A stretch of DNA of 64,000 nucleotides from the NCBI GenBank assembly GCA_965206615.1, contig CBDBKI010000005.1:3844001-3908000 (forward strand), in the 5' to 3' direction. Positions 36,054-45,369 of this stretch are shown here, piece by piece (within the stretch, counting starts at the first letter, position 1; each line of letters starts with the position of its first letter). The position numbers were made by a program, and so were the translations under genes. The notes beneath the pieces are model-generated. The model was not told where the DNA came from. It worked only from the letters and a program-made list of their open reading frames with translations, and ran no database searches. Source of the stretch: VXNE01 sp965206615. GTDB lineage: Bacteria > Pseudomonadota > Gammaproteobacteria > Pseudomonadales > Azotimanducaceae.

Positions 36054-36686
36054 ATGCGAGAGCGTCCAAATCGTGTGCAGTGGGTGTATGCCGCGAAGAA
36101 CAACCGCGAGCTCCAGGCGCGCTACGACGAATGGGCGAACGAGTACGACAAGGACCTGCTCGAGGAATTCGAGTGGCTCGCTCCGAAGAACACCGTTGCG
36201 CTGTTCACCAGGTACGTGGCACGAGAGGCCACGATCCTCGATGCGGGGGTCGGCACGGGTCTCGTCGGCGAGTGTCTGATGGACGCCGGCTACCGTGATC
36301 TCCAGGGGATCGACCTCTCCGCCGGGATGCTCGACGTGGCCCGGAGCAAAGGCCTGTACGGGGAGTTGCGGCAAATGACGCTGGGCGAATCCCTGGACTT
36401 TGCCGACGACACTTTCGACGCGGTCATCAGTGTGGGCGTCTTCACCACGGGACATGCGCCGGCGCACGCCTTCGATGAGCTCGTGCGGATCACGAAACAC
36501 GGCGGCCACATCGTCTTCTCTCTCAGGACCGACACGCACGCGCAGCAGGACTTCGGGCCGTACCTCGCCAGGCTGGAAGCCGCCGGAAAGTGGCGCCTGG
36601 TCGAGCGCTCGGAACCGTATCGCCCGCTACCCAGGGGCGAACCGGAAGTCGTGCATCACGTCTGGGCCTACCGGGTCACGTCGTAG
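36054..36686 (+). CDS. Class I SAM-dependent methyltransferase
   Basis: A 210-residue methyltransferase. The SAM-binding motif I is ILDAGVGTGLVGECL, followed by acidic GIDLSAGMLDVAR and the post-I segment FDAVISVGVFTTGHAPAHAFDELVRITKHGGHIVFSLRTD. The overall pattern with N-terminal YDEWANEYDKDLLEEFEW is similar to METTL27-type methyltransferases. The acceptor is unknown. The ATG follows a REP-like cluster. Downstream lies a 227-bp gap with the start of a duplicated segment. Confidence 0.85.
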   Translation: MRERPNRVQWVYAAKNNRELQARYDEWANEYDKDLLEEFEWLAPKNTVALFTRYVAREATILDAGVGTGLVGECLMDAGYRDLQGIDLSAGMLDVARSKGLYGELRQMTLGESLDFADDTFDAVISVGVFTTGHAPAHAFDELVRITKHGGHIVFSLRTDTHAQQDFGPYLARLEAAGKWRLVERSEPYRPLPRGEPEVVHHVWAYRVTS

Positions 36687-36759
36687 CGTCGTCGGCGCCA
36701 GCGTTCGAGCCCGCAAACCAATCGCCGACGGGACCGTCGCGGCCTCCACCCCCTAGCGA

Positions 36760-37466
36760 ACGGCGGGCGATCGTCCTACAGACGAACTTGCGAGAACCGT
36801 ATTCAATTCGACCTCCCCTGCCACGCCCCGGAGGGGCAGCCAGGGTCCGTGTGGAGACCCGACTCGACATGGCGTCGGTCCGGTGAAGTGGCTATTCTGC
36901 AAGGAGAAAATGCGTCGTGAGGCAGCCAGTGGTCGATACGTTGCGCCTTTCCGATACGCTACGGAAAGTGGGCATGGAGCGGGAACAGGCGGAGGGCGTC
37001 GCGCGGGCCCTTGGCAAGGAGCTCGGCGAGCATGTCGCCGTGCAGGGCGATCTCGACACGGGATTCCGGGGCGTACGCTCCGAGATGGCCTTGATGCGCT
37101 CCGAACTGGAGGCCAGGATCGAGGAGGTACGATCGAGTCTCGACGCCAAGATCGAGGGCGTGCGCTCCGACCTCAAGGCGCTCAATGCGAAGTTCAACTT
37201 CGGCTTCGGATTGTTGGTGGCCTTTCTCTCGGTCCTCGTCGGGATCGGGTTGCTGAATCTCAACAAGCCGATCACTGCGCCACCGGGGACCGCCAACGCT
37301 CCACACACAGCACCCGCGTCTGCGGCTCTGGAGCCGCACCCAAACCCCGCGACGCGCATGATTCGAGACGCCGCCCCCGTCGAGCCCGGACCGGTTCCGC
37401 TCACCCCGCATTGATGGGACAGGCGCCACGACGTAGTCCTTTACGCTGGAGGCCGTGGCCGGGTCG
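36760..37466 (+). repeat. Duplicated segment, copy at left (pair with 38985-39745)
   Basis: The leader CGGGCGATCGTCCTACAGAC through GCTATTCTG and the DUF1640-like gene, to TGATGGGACAGGCGCC, is repeated at 38985-39745 with only scattered changes in the leader. The main differences are inside the coil-coding part, where the right copy carries extra 54-bp units and a frameshift. Confidence 0.85.
36917..37414 (+). CDS. DUF1640-like coiled-coil membrane protein, copy 2
   Basis: A 165-residue protein with the same head as copy 1 (RQPVVDTLRLSDTLRKVGMEREQAEGVARALGKELGEHVA), a coil of RSEMALMRSELEARIEEVRSSLDAKIEGVRSDL type, and a membrane helix NFGFGLLVAFLSVLVGIGLLNL. A Pro/Ala/Thr-rich tail follows. 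GTG at 36917 is preferred because AAGGAG lies at 36901 with good spacing; the nearby ATG at 36910 is out of frame. This is an intact copy, and the parental or derived version of the damaged copy at 39135. Confidence 0.7.
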   Translation: MRQPVVDTLRLSDTLRKVGMEREQAEGVARALGKELGEHVAVQGDLDTGFRGVRSEMALMRSELEARIEEVRSSLDAKIEGVRSDLKALNAKFNFGFGLLVAFLSVLVGIGLLNLNKPITAPPGTANAPHTAPASAALEPHPNPATRMIRDAAPVEPGPVPLTPH

Positions 37467-37562
37467 CAGACGCGCAGGGAACAGATTCCGTCCCGTCTCG
37501 AACTCGTGCCCGGTCCCAGGAATGCATGCATGGTCCCGGCGCGGCCGTTGTAGCTGTCCACG

Positions 37563-37935
37563 GTGGGGTCCACCGCGCTGTCGTGCAAGGAACATGAGTG
37601 CCTGTACGGGCGCCGGAGCGAGAAGCAGCAGACGCCGCGCTGCGGACGCCGTCGAGGCCAGCGGTCCGGCGCGCCCGGCCACGGACGCACAGCGGGCCAG
37701 CCGCGCCTCGTTCAGGCGGTAGATGGCGGCGATCTGGCCGAGCCATGCGCCGCCGCGCCGCGCGACGGATCGACGCGCAGGCGCACCGCGTCCGCCAGCG
37801 AAACCGGCGCGGAACTGGCCGGCCATCTCTACTCGGTGTTCGGCACGCTCGCGCTGGCCGGCCTGCGGCCCTATCCCTGGCTCATGGACTACCTGCGGGC
37901 GTGCGCCGCGTCGGGCGGCCGGCCGCCAGCGGACG
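37563..37935 (+). pseudogene. IS66-type transposase remnant
   Basis: In one frame the + strand reads LYGRRSEKQQTP, RRRGQRSGAPGHGR, then, after an apparent deletion of the middle, ETGAELAGHLYSVFGTLALAG and MDYLRACAASGG. The first two match the N-terminal part of IS66 TnpC (fGRRSEK...GapGHgR), and the last two its C-terminal region. The catalytic DDE core between them is missing, so it is a deletion derivative. It joins directly to the DUF4338 fragment in the same frame. Confidence 0.55.
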
Positions 37936-37939
37936 CCCG

Positions 37940-38371
37940 CGCCGCCGACGGCCAACCCCTCGCCCTGTTCGGCTTCGGCGCCGCCGCCTGGAAGACCGCG
38001 CCCCGCGACCGCTTCGTCGGCTGGACCGACGAACACCGGCGCTGCAACCTGCCCTTCGTGGTCAACAACGCCCGCTTCCTCATCCTGCCCTGGATACGCA
38101 TCCCCAACCTCGCCTCGCACCTCCTCGCCCAAGTCCAACGCCGGCTCCCCGACGACTGGGAGCGACGCTACGCCATACGCCCGTCCTGCTGGAAACCTTC
38201 TGCGAAACCCCGCGCTTCGACGGCGCCGCCTACCGCAGCGCGAACTGGATCCTCGTCGGCAAAACCCAGGGCCGCGGCAAGCTCGACCGCCACCACGAGT
38301 TCGCCCGCCCGGTCAAGGACATCTACCTCAAGCCGCTTCGCCACGACTGGAAAACCGTCTTGAACCAATAG
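37940..38371 (+). pseudogene. DUF4338 (DruA-like) domain fragment with single-base frameshift
   Basis: It encodes LFGFGAAAWKTAPRDRFVGWTDEHRRCNLPFVVNNARFLILPW and HLLAQVQRRLPDDWERRYAIRP, then in another frame VLLETFCETPRFDGAAYRSANWILVGKTQGRGKLDRHHE ending PVKDIYLKPL. Adding one G at about 38186 (cgcccG|Gtcctg) would join both frames into the full C-terminal DUF4338 domain known from Druantia DruA and transposon-associated proteins. The N-terminal half is absent and is replaced by an IS66 remnant in frame. Confidence 0.7.
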
Positions 38372-38395
38372 CGTCACACGGCTACCGAACGCTTA

Positions 38396-38476
38396 CGGGG
38401 ACGGGCTTGTCCCCTCCCGTTCCGAATTCACGCACGAACCCACACGCGGGCGACCACAAGGGTCGCCCCTACGAGT
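38396..38476. repeat. REP-like composite repeat
   Basis: Hairpin A (GGGACGGG...CCC) is partly degenerate here, followed by the CGAATTCACGC core and hairpin B (GGGCGACCACAAG/GGTCGCCCC) ending about 38472. It lies between the DUF4338 fragment and a methyltransferase remnant. Confidence 0.65.
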
Positions 38477-38522
38477 CCCGTGCCAAATCACCCGCCAAAC
38501 GCAGCGCGAGCGACCACAGTGC

Positions 38523-38785
38523 GACGCATTCCGCACCGGCCTGGGCCTCGCCTCCGACGAACACGGGCCGGCGTGCGCCTGCGGCATCGAACGCATGTCC
38601 GCCTGGATGCAGCGCGAGGAACCGGTCCCGTAACTGCTGCCCGACCTGCCCGACGTCGTGGACACGCTCGAGCGGGGAGCCGCGGTAGCCGACGTGGGCT
38701 GCGCGGCGGGCACCGCGCTGCTCGCCATGCCCCAGGGGTTTGCGGCCTTCACGTTCGTCGACCACAGAGCCTGCGCTCTCATGTG
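38523..38785 (+). pseudogene. Remnant of a class I SAM methyltransferase
   Basis: The frame starting at 38523 reads DAFRTGLGLASDEHGPACACGIERMSAWMQREEPVP, an in-frame stop, then LLPDLPDVVDTLERGAAVADVGCAAGTALLAMPQGFAAFTFVD. The second part is motif I of the Rv2258c-like group. The in-frame TAA and loss of the remainder of the fold mark it as a remnant. It ends where the next duplicated segment begins. Confidence 0.6.
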
Positions 38786-38984
38786 GAGGCCCAGATTGGT
38801 CCGACCCACGTTGAGGCCGGCCGTGGCGACGTCGTAGACGGCGTTCGCGTTTCCCGACGGTCCCGAGGCGCGGTCTTCGCAGGTCCGTGACAGATCATGT
38901 CCCGCCGCCGGTGTGCGTCCTGCCGTACGGCCCGTGTGAGACCAATTTCGTGTGCGTCGCGAACTACCCCCAAGCGAACAGCGG

Positions 38985-39745
38985 GCGATCGTCCTACAGA
39001 CGAACTTGCGAGAAACGTTTTCAATTCGACCTCCCCTGCCACGCCCCGGGGGGGCGGGCAGGGGCCGTGTGGAGACCCGACTCGACATGGCGTCGGTCCG
39101 GGGAAGTGGCTATTCTGACAGGAGGGAACACGTCGTGAGGCAGCCAGTGGTCGATACGTTGCGCCTTTCCGACACGTTACGGAAAGTGGGCATGGAGCGG
39201 GAACAGGCGGAGGGCGTCGCGCGGGCCCTTGGCAAGGAGTTCGGCGAGCATGTCGCCGTGCAGGGCGATCTCGATGCGGGATTCCGAGAGGGCGTACGCT
39301 ACGCTCCGAGATGGTCTTGATGCGCTCCGGGCTGGACGCCAGGATCCAGGGCGTGCGCTCCGAGATGGCCCTGATGCGCTCCGAGCTCGAAGCCAGGATC
39401 GAGGGCGTGCGCTCCGAGATGGCCCTGATGCGCTCCGAGCTCGAAGCCAGGATCGAGGGCGTGCGCTCCGACCTCAAGGCGCTCAATGCGAAGTTCAACT
39501 TCGGCTTCGGATTGTTGGTGGCCTTTCTCTCGGTCCTCGTCGGGATCGGGTTGCTCAATCTCAACAAGCCGATCACTGCGCCACCGGGGACTGCCAACGC
39601 GCCGCTGGCAGCGTCTGCGGCTCTGGAGCCGCACCCAACCCATGCGACGCCCATGATTCGAAACGCCGCCCCCGTCGAGCCCGTACCGGTTCCGCTCACC
39701 CCGCATTGATGGGACAGGCGCCACGACGTGGCCCGCTACACTGGA
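38985..39745 (+). repeat. Duplicated segment, copy at right (pair with 36760-37466)
   Basis: Same leader and gene body as 36760-37466. Here the coil-coding part has a 54-bp unit (encoding ARIEGVRSEMALMRSELE) present twice in tandem, and a five-base TACGC duplication plus small changes near 39290 that shift the frame. Confidence 0.85.
39135..39709 (+). pseudogene. DUF1640-like coiled-coil membrane protein, copy 3 (frameshifted)
   Basis: GTG 39135 opens the same head as copy 2 (RQPVVDTLRLSDTLRKVGM... DAGFREG) but the frame is lost near 39290. The remainder continues in another frame from 39311 (LMRSGLDARIQGVRSEMALMRSELEARI repeated, then the membrane helix GLLVAFLSVLVGIGLL and the Pro-rich tail). 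The break comes from a small duplication (gcgtacgcTACGCtccg). It may be a pseudogene, or the second part could be reinitiated at the start codon at 39311. Confidence 0.65.
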
Positions 39746-39994
39746 GGCAATCTCCCGGCGTGTGTGTCGCGAACTCGCCGTCCGGGGCTTTCCTCGCCGT
39801 TCGCCAACAGACCATCGCCCGCATCTGCCGCAAGACAGCCCGCCAGCAAAACGCTGCAGATCGCTCGTGGATCCTGCCGCATCTCTCCTGCATCTTCCTC
39901 CCCGTGAATCCGCGACGGGACCGGGCCAACTTACCAGAACGGCTGGGCCGCAACAGGCTCTGGTGCGCCCGCATCCGATAGCTGTTGCCGCTCG

Positions 39995-40016
39995 TAGGGG
40001 CGACCCTTGCGGTCGC
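39995..40016. repeat. REP-like hairpin B
   Basis: TAGGGGCGACCCTTGCGGTCGCCC forms a B-type stem, here in a gap (39750-40107) that otherwise holds the CGTGTGTGTCGCGAAC repeat at about 39759 and no recognisable gene. Confidence 0.55.
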
Positions 40017-40107
40017 CCAGCGTCCTGCACGACATCCAGAACGGGACGGGCCGGCCGGACGTGCGCCGGACGCGGGAAGTGGCTATTCTGCAAGGAAGAA
40101 TTGCGTC

Positions 40108-40280
40108 GTGAGACAGCCAGTGGTGGATACGTTGGGGCTTTCCGACACGCTACGGAAGGCGGGCATGGAGCGGGAGCGGGCGCAAAGGCGTCGCGCGAGC
40201 GTTCGGCAAGGAGCTCGGCGAGCATGTCGCCGTGCACAGCGATCTCGAGGCGGGATTCGGGGGCATACTCCGGCATTGAG
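40108..40280 (+). pseudogene. DUF1640-like protein, copy 4 (5' remnant)
   Basis: GTG 40108 opens RQPVVDTLGLSDTLRKAGMERERAQ, after which one extra A in a run (GCGCAAAGGC) shifts the frame. Nucleotide similarity to copies 2 and 3 continues (AAGGAGCTCGGCGAGCATGT) and stops near 40275. There the sequence joins a segment resembling the one at 38811 (TTGAGGCCGGC...TCGTAGACGGCGTTC). Coil and membrane helix are absent. Confidence 0.65.
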
Positions 40281-40324
40281 GCCGGCGGTGGCGATGTCGT
40301 AGACGGCGTTCCTGACATTGCCTC

Positions 40325-41508
40325 ATGCTCACCAGCGAACAACTACGGACCTTGATTGTCGGCCACGAGTCCGACCGCGTCGAGTTGACGGTGTCCACCA
40401 ACAACACGGACAAGTTCGGCCAGGCGATCTGTGCGTTCGCCAACGACTTCCCCGGCCACGGAAAACCGGGATATCTGCTCCTCGGCGTCACGGACGCAGG
40501 CGCGCTGAGCGGACTGACGGTGACAGATCAACTGCTCCGTCGTCTCAGCGATCTGGCGTCGAACGTCAATCTCGAACCACTGCCCGCGATAACCGTGGAG
40601 AAGCATGTCCTGCCAGAAGGCCATGTCGCAGTGGTCGAAGTCCTTCCCTGGGACTTGCCCCCCGTCCGGTACAAGGGACGAGTGTGGATCCGCGTCGGTC
40701 CTTCAAGACGGGGAGCCAATCAACAGGAAGAGCGACTCCTTGGCGAGCGACGCACCGCCGTGCAGAAGTCGTTCGACGCACGCCCGTGCCTCGACGCCTG
40801 CGTTGACGACCTGGCGCCAGGACTGTTCGTCAGCACCTATCTTCCAGCCGCGATCGCCCCCGACATCATTGATGAGAACGATCGCGGGCTCCGGGAGCAA
40901 TTGGCATCCCTGCGTTTTTTTGACTACCGTGCGGACACTCCGACGAATGCGGCCGTACTCCTGTTCGGGAAGGACCCGCTCGGTTGGATACCGGGCGCAT
41001 GGATTCAGTTCGTGCGATGGGCGGGCGACACCATGGGAGCGGATGTTCTCGAGCAGAGGCAGTTCAGCGGCGATCTGGTCACCGTCCTGAGAGAACTCGA
41101 TGCCTTCGTCCCCACCCTGCTGCACGCGCGCCCCGTTGCAGACTCCGCGCTCCGGGAGCGGACCGACAGGGACTTTCCGGTCATCGCCATTCGAGAGCTG
41201 CTACTGAATGCCGTCATGCACAGGAGTTACGAGTCGAACGCGCCAGTGCGCCTGTCCTGGTTCACGGACCGTATCGAGATCCAAAGCCCCGGCGGGTTGT
41301 ACGGCATGGCATCCCCGGAGAATTTCCCGAATCGGACCGACTATCGCAACCCCGTAATCTCGGAAGCCATGGCGACACTCGGATACGTGAACCGTTTCGG
41401 CCGCGGCGTCGTCCGCGCGCAACAGGCTCTCGCGCAGAACGGCAATCCGCCGCCGACATTCGAACTCGCCGATCCTTCCAACGTCCTGGCCACGATCCCG
41501 TCCAGGAC

Positions 41509-41512
<4 letters not shown>
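40325..41512 (+). CDS. AlbA_2/Schlafen-type ATP-binding protein
   Basis: A 395-residue protein. The N-terminal AlbA_2 (Schlafen-like) domain is seen in the VELTVSTNNTDKFGQAICAFANDFPGHGKPGYLLLGVTDAG segment and IRVGPSRRGANQQEERLL. The C-terminal part looks like the GHKL/HATPase_c_4 domain (REXLLNAVMHRSYESNAPVRLSWFTDRIEIQSPGGLYG, NRFGRGVVRAQQAL). AlbA_2 proteins bind nucleic acids and recur in transcription and defence loci. Start ATG at 40325 lies right after duplicated debris. It overlaps the downstream ParA-type ATPase by GTGA, so the two are one operon. Confidence 0.85.
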
Positions 41513-42498
<986 letters not shown>

Positions 42499-42811
42499 CC
42501 GGAGCTGGAGGCCGTCGGCCCCAAAGGGCACCCCGAACAGGTCAAGGACCTCGGAGACAGGAAGAACGGCTCGCCGGCGGTCACGCCTGTAACGACCCTG
42601 CAAAGTCGTTGGGGTAGTCGTTTGGCCCCGCCGGATACCGCGTTGGGACCGTGCACGAATACAGCACGGGACGTCGTAGGGGCGACGGGGTCGCTCTCCG
42701 TCGCACCGGCGGCGACCCGCGCCGGGGCGTTCGCGAAGCTCGAGCCGATTGCCGAGTCGTTGGACTTTCGTATACTATCTACGATACTAAACGATATCCG
42801 CGGCGACAATC
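42499..42811. other. Intergenic region with partial REP and A/T-rich promoter
   Basis: No gene is recognised. A partial REP-like fragment (GTAGGGGCGACGGGGTCGC) lies near 42680-42700. The last 60 bases contain TTCGTATACTATCTACGATACTAAACGATATC, an A/T-rich stretch of partial symmetry just upstream of the next gene and a probable promoter/operator. Confidence 0.5.
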
Positions 42812-43081
42812 ATGGGTCAAACGGAAGCCCTTGCCGACCAACGGTACTTCCACGCCCACGGGCTCAAGCCCGCGGCACCCGAGATGTTGAACGCCGCACT
42901 CAAGGTGGCGATCAACGAGCTCAAGGTCCTGTTGTACGGCCCGAGCCGCACCGAGCTGACCGACGTCGAGATCGCCATGTTGGAGCGCGCGGGCGTCGAG
43001 CTCGACGAACGGCCGGGCGACACCGATCCTCTGCTCGACTACGCCAAAGAGTGTTCCACGACAATCAAGATGAGAACGTAG
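42812..43081 (+). CDS. Small protein of unknown function
   Basis: An 89-residue acidic protein starting MGQTEALADQRYFHAHGLKPAAPEMLNAALKVAINELKVLL. No family is recognised. The natural C terminus is likely lost: the last residues (STTIKMRT) come from the first unit of an IS-type repeat array. The operator-like promoter region upstream suggests an autoregulated small gene, possibly an orphan toxin-antitoxin component, but this is speculative. Confidence 0.45.
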   Translation: MGQTEALADQRYFHAHGLKPAAPEMLNAALKVAINELKVLLYGPSRTELTDVEIAMLERAGVELDERPGDTDPLLDYAKECSTTIKMRT

Positions 43082-43146
43082 CGACAATCAAGATGAGAAC
43101 GTAGCGACAATCAAGATGAGAACGTAGCGACAATCAAGATGAGAAA
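43060..43146. repeat. 23-bp tandem repeats, IS21-like terminal repeats
   Basis: The unit GACAATCAAGATGAGAACG plus TAGC is present three times in full and once in part (43060, 43083, 43106, 43129). GCGACAATCAAGATGAGAA resembles the multiple terminal repeats of IS21-family elements. The companion type of end lies at 46667. No transposase remains here. Confidence 0.6.
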
Positions 43147-43147
43147 G

Positions 43148-43208
43148 CCCATGCCGCGCGGCTGGGGAGGGAGGGCGTAGCCCGACCGAGCCAGCCGCGC
43201 GGCATGGG
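43148..43208. repeat. 18-bp perfect inverted repeat around 25 bp
   Basis: CCCATGCCGCGCGGCTGG at 43148-43165 is inverted at 43191-43208. The 25-bp loop reads GGAGGGAGGGCGTAGCCCGA and so on. Length and perfection exceed a normal terminator. It sits right after the IS21-like repeats and may be part of that element. Confidence 0.75.
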
Positions 43209-43250
43209 GCCGAATGGCCCCGCGGGTGGATCGCGGCGATCTCTGGCTAA

Positions 43251-43484
43251 GGTGCACCGTCTTCTTCCGGGACGGAGCATCTGGCATTGGACATCCGCGC
43301 GCGCTATCGCTGGAAGGAGCGGGTCAGTCTGACGGCCCGCTACTACCACGAAGACTACGGTTCCGCCGACTGGGCGCTCGACGGGGTGGGTCAGGCGGCA
43401 GCCCGGAACCTGATCTCCTTCGGACGCACGTCGCCCGACTATTCGAACGGGCTGGTCAGCGTCTCGGTCGAGACGCGGCTATAG
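43251..43484 (+). pseudogene. C-terminal fragment of an MtrB/PioB-like outer-membrane protein
   Basis: It encodes GTEHLALDIRARYRWKERVSLTARYYHEDYGSADWALDGVG and ends SPDYSNGLVSVSVETRL, which matches the last two beta strands of decaheme-associated MtrB/PioB beta barrels (terminal aromatic-x-L pattern). The first codon follows a stop (TAA at 43248), so the bulk of the gene is missing. Its 3' end overlaps the convergent glycosyltransferase-sulfotransferase. Confidence 0.55.
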
Positions 43485-45369
43485 AGCGGTCCAGCCCGCG
43501 ATCGAGGGGACTCTCGTCGCCGCAGGCTCGCGCGGCCCTCCGCAGCACACCGCGCATTCGTCCGCGCTCCGCGAGGTATGAGATCCGTAGCAGCAAGGAC
43601 ACGAAACGATGCTTGCGCTCGCCCCGTTCGCCTTCGAACACGATGTCTGGCGGCACGCGCACTTTGCGCGAGACGCCGAGGAACACAAACACTCGCCCCA
43701 TCACGGCATCATGGTTCTGCAGGAGATCCTCACCGCGCAGCACGAGCACGCGCTCCCGGTCGAAGGAGCGATACAGGTTCTGCAGCTGTCGGCTGTAGAG
43801 GCCTCTGGCGCGATAGCTGTGCACGCGGTGGGCGGACTCCGGGTGGCGCGGGTCCCGGCAGCGTCGCAGGCGCAACGGCTCCAGGAGCAGAGCCAGCAAC
43901 AGCCCGCGACGCTCGCTGCCGCGGCCTCGCTCCATATAGTAGTGGGAGATCGCGCGTGCGACGGGGTCGCGCAGGAGCACGATGAGCTTGAGCTCCGGGT
44001 TGTAACGCTTGAGTTCGGCCGCAACGTCCGGGAAGAAGAGGTATACCGGGGTGGCCTCCCCAAGGACGGTCTCGCCGGTCCGTCCGTGGAACCGGCAGTG
44101 GGCGAAATGGGGCCGATAACGCTCGTCGATCTGCGTCGGCGTCCAGTCCGGCGAGTACTCCGGGGCATCGAACAGATGCACCTCTTTCAGCGAGGACATC
44201 CCAATCTCCGGATGCCTGTCGAGAAACTGGGCGAGCGCGGTGGTCCCGCACTTCTGGGCGCCTGCGATCATGCAGGCGAGGCGGGGTCGGTGCAGGGTCG
44301 ACGGGGGAGCTTCCGACCCTTCCTTGCGGGCTGATGCCGAGGGCCCCGACGATGTCCGGGCTTCCGCCCACAGCCGGTCGATGTCGGCAAGGACGGCGTG
44401 AAAGCGCGAGCGCTCGACATGCAGCGCATGAGTCGCGACCGTCGCGGCCGCGCCCGCCAGGAGCACGTTGCGCGTTTCGGCGGGCAGGCGCACCGCACGT
44501 TCCACAACCTCTGCGAGGGACGCCGCTAACGCCGCGCCGCCGGCATCAGCTGAGCTGATGAAACAGTTGTCCTCGTGGCGGCAAAAGCCACGGTTGCCAA
44601 CGGCGTCGAGCGTGACGACAAGGCACCCCGACGCCATGGCTTCCAGCGCGGGGAGGTAGAAGCCTTCTGTCGGATCCGGCAGGCAGACGACGACCTGGCT
44701 GTCCGCCAGCAACTCCAGAAATGCGGCCCGCGGGACGAAGCCCGACACCAGTTCGTGGGGCAACTCCCGTTCGTGCAAACGCTCGGAGAGAGCCGACGCA
44801 AGATCTCGACGCTTGTAGCCGACGATGGTGACGGCACGGGCGCGCGTGTCCCACGGCGCGGCAGCTGGCGTCGGACCGTCACGCGCCGCTACGACGTCCG
44901 TCCCGTTCGGAATCGCCACGATCGGGCCGCACGCCCGTTCGGTGCTGGCGACGGCATCCGCTACTTCCGCGCTGACGCAGATGCGCACCGCCCGGTGCGG
45001 CAGGTACCGGTAGAGTTCCGTCTCCGGGTCCGCGTGTCGAACATGCTGCACGAAGTTGATCGTTGGATGGTCCGCGCGCAGGAGACCGCGCTCCCCCACG
45101 TAGCGCCAGTCCGTCCCGGCCACGAACAGCACATCGTCATCCGCCGGCGCCCATTGCTCCGCCAAGGTCAACGAGCCCACAGGCCAAAGCCGGCGACGCT
45201 CCGCCTCCCGCGCCGCGTCAAGAGGGCCTCCGGTAAACGAGATGCGGGCGGCGAACCCGGGCATCGCCCGCGTGTGGGCGAAGTAGTGCGCGTGCTTGAG
45301 TTCGCCGCCCGTGAGCGCGCGGTAGGCCCGGTGGAACCAGACGGTGCGCGCAAGTTCCGAATCGGTCAT
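43456..45369 (-). CDS. Fused glycosyltransferase (GT4-like) and sulfotransferase
   Basis: A 637-residue fusion. The N-terminal 350 residues look like a GT-B glycosyltransferase: AVRICVSAEVADAVAS, AIPNGTDV, ALEAMASGCLVVTLDAVGNRGFC. The C-terminal part is a PAPS-dependent sulfotransferase with the 5'-phosphosulfate loop MIAGAQKCGTTALAQFLDRHPEI and the 3'-phosphate motif LIVLLRDPVARAISHYYME. It would glycosylate and sulfate a cell-surface glycan. ATG at 45369 overlaps the upstream sulfotransferase stop (ATGA), so the two are one operon. The last residues overlap a degraded outer-membrane gene and may be a run-on. Confidence 0.85.
   Translation of the reverse strand: MTDSELARTVWFHRAYRALTGGELKHAHYFAHTRAMPGFAARISFTGGPLDAAREAERRRLWPVGSLTLAEQWAPADDDVLFVAGTDWRYVGERGLLRADHPTINFVQHVRHADPETELYRYLPHRAVRICVSAEVADAVASTERACGPIVAIPNGTDVVAARDGPTPAAAPWDTRARAVTIVGYKRRDLASALSERLHERELPHELVSGFVPRAAFLELLADSQVVVCLPDPTEGFYLPALEAMASGCLVVTLDAVGNRGFCRHEDNCFISSADAGGAALAASLAEVVERAVRLPAETRNVLLAGAAATVATHALHVERSRFHAVLADIDRLWAEARTSSGPSASARKEGSEAPPSTLHRPRLACMIAGAQKCGTTALAQFLDRHPEIGMSSLKEVHLFDAPEYSPDWTPTQIDERYRPHFAHCRFHGRTGETVLGEATPVYLFFPDVAAELKRYNPELKLIVLLRDPVARAISHYYMERGRGSERRGLLLALLLEPLRLRRCRDPRHPESAHRVHSYRARGLYSRQLQNLYRSFDRERVLVLRGEDLLQNHDAVMGRVFVFLGVSRKVRVPPDIVFEGERGERKHRFVSLLLRISYLAERGRMRGVLRRAARACGDESPLDRGLDRSIAASRPRR

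Noticed and set aside
43060..43146. CRISPR-like array
   Set aside because: The 23-bp units abut with no spacers, and the sequence fits IS21-type ends.
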